Source: JAMXLO01 sp963799415
GTDB taxonomy: Bacteria; Pseudomonadota; Alphaproteobacteria; Acetobacterales; Acetobacteraceae
NCBI GenBank assembly: GCA_963799415.1
Contig: CAWCXI010000034.1
Location: 62,001 to 126,000 of the forward strand
DNA length: 64,000 nucleotides
Direction: 5' to 3'
The first letter of the stretch is position 1, and the number at the start of each line of letters is the position of its first letter. Both the position numbers and the translations under genes were made by a program. The notes beneath the pieces were generated by a model. It did not search any database. It was not told the origin of the DNA and saw only the letters and a program-made list of their open reading frames with translations. Shown here piece by piece: positions 63,869 to 64,000 of this stretch.

Positions 63869-64000
63869 TTGGCATGCACGCCCAGCTCGCGATCCCAGAT
63901 GCCCACCGTGGTGTCCTCGACCTTGCCGGGAAGGAGACAGCGGCATTGTTGAATAGAATGTCGAGCTGTCCGTGCGCCGCCGTCACTGCAGGCGCATCGA
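63869..64000 (-). pseudogene. partial, frame-damaged copy of the SDR gene
   Basis: Aligns with 62672-62804 of the SDR gene on the same strand (GQLDILFNNAAVSFPA readable, then frame lost by a one-base deletion near GCCGGGAAGG). It starts abruptly at 63869 and continues past the right edge, so the start lies outside the window while the C-terminal half is missing. A tandem duplication remnant. Confidence 0.7.

Noticed and set aside
63678..63986. 102-codon minus-strand frame at the right edge
   Set aside because: It starts within the duplicated SDR segment but then reads through the broken copy and the inverted repeat out of frame.
1..64000. tRNA, rRNA or riboswitch genes
   Set aside because: No T-loop/anticodon-like or rRNA-like stretches were found by eye, and no conserved riboswitch core was recognised; covariance-model searches were not possible.

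Overview
The window looks like chromosomal DNA of a GC-rich alphaproteobacterium. An Acetobacterales/Rhodospirillales lineage is most likely. This is inferred from the adjacent rnhB and ccrM-type genes (a GANTC methyltransferase with the CcrM C-terminal domain), the opgG-opgH pair, the abundance of flavin-dependent (LLM), acyl-CoA and ring-hydroxylating enzymes, and the style of the small intergenic palindromes. No rRNA, tRNA, CRISPR array, intact transposon or replication origin was seen.

Layout. 0-2.5 kb: two tandem MetE-C-like methyltransferase genes (one cut by the window edge) and a lytic transglycosylase. 2.5-5.9 kb: propionyl-CoA synthetase, then a tyrosinase coupled to a small beta-domain protein. 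5.9-10.7 kb: osmoregulated periplasmic glucan genes opgG-opgH, a YqaA-type membrane protein and a secreted hypothetical protein. 10.7-19.8 kb: a degradative block (TPP enzyme, LLM monooxygenase, NDP-forming acyl-CoA synthetase, two acyl-CoA dehydrogenases, birA, second LLM enzyme). 19.9-28 kb: a double cold-shock protein, an asparagine-synthase-like protein, ygfZ, a glycosyltransferase, a TPMT-like methyltransferase, a LysR regulator, rnhB and ccrM. 28-35.2 kb: a surface-polysaccharide patch of visibly lower GC (methyltransferase, GH16, IS21 remnant, flippase) followed by a beta-barrel protein and a NodT-type efflux channel. 35.3-43.2 kb: a second catabolic block (NHL protein, LLM enzyme, Mug glycosylase, MFS carrier, Asp/Glu-racemase-fold protein, esterase-like hydrolase, two Lin0512 proteins, Rieske oxygenase). 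43.3-50.6 kb: GFA protein and a dipeptide-type ABC importer with two binding proteins. 50.7-57.2 kb: a tightly coupled eight-gene operon of unknown purpose. 57.3-64 kb: nucleosidase, GST, DUF3574 lipoprotein, P450 with its ferredoxin, repeats, an SDR, a GxxExxY protein with a large inverted repeat, and a partial copy of the SDR.

Two points matter most. First, ten genes are broken by single-base frame changes, all but one of the same sign (one extra base, usually a duplicated neighbour). This points to insertion-type sequence error, not gene decay, so those genes are annotated across the breaks. Second, the most interesting candidate system is the 50.7-57.2 kb operon. It joins a periplasmic molybdopterin oxidoreductase, its b-type cytochrome, a ModA-like protein and a DoxX protein to a TIGR04282-type transferase, a GT87-like integral membrane glycosyltransferase, a radical SAM enzyme and a GT2 enzyme.
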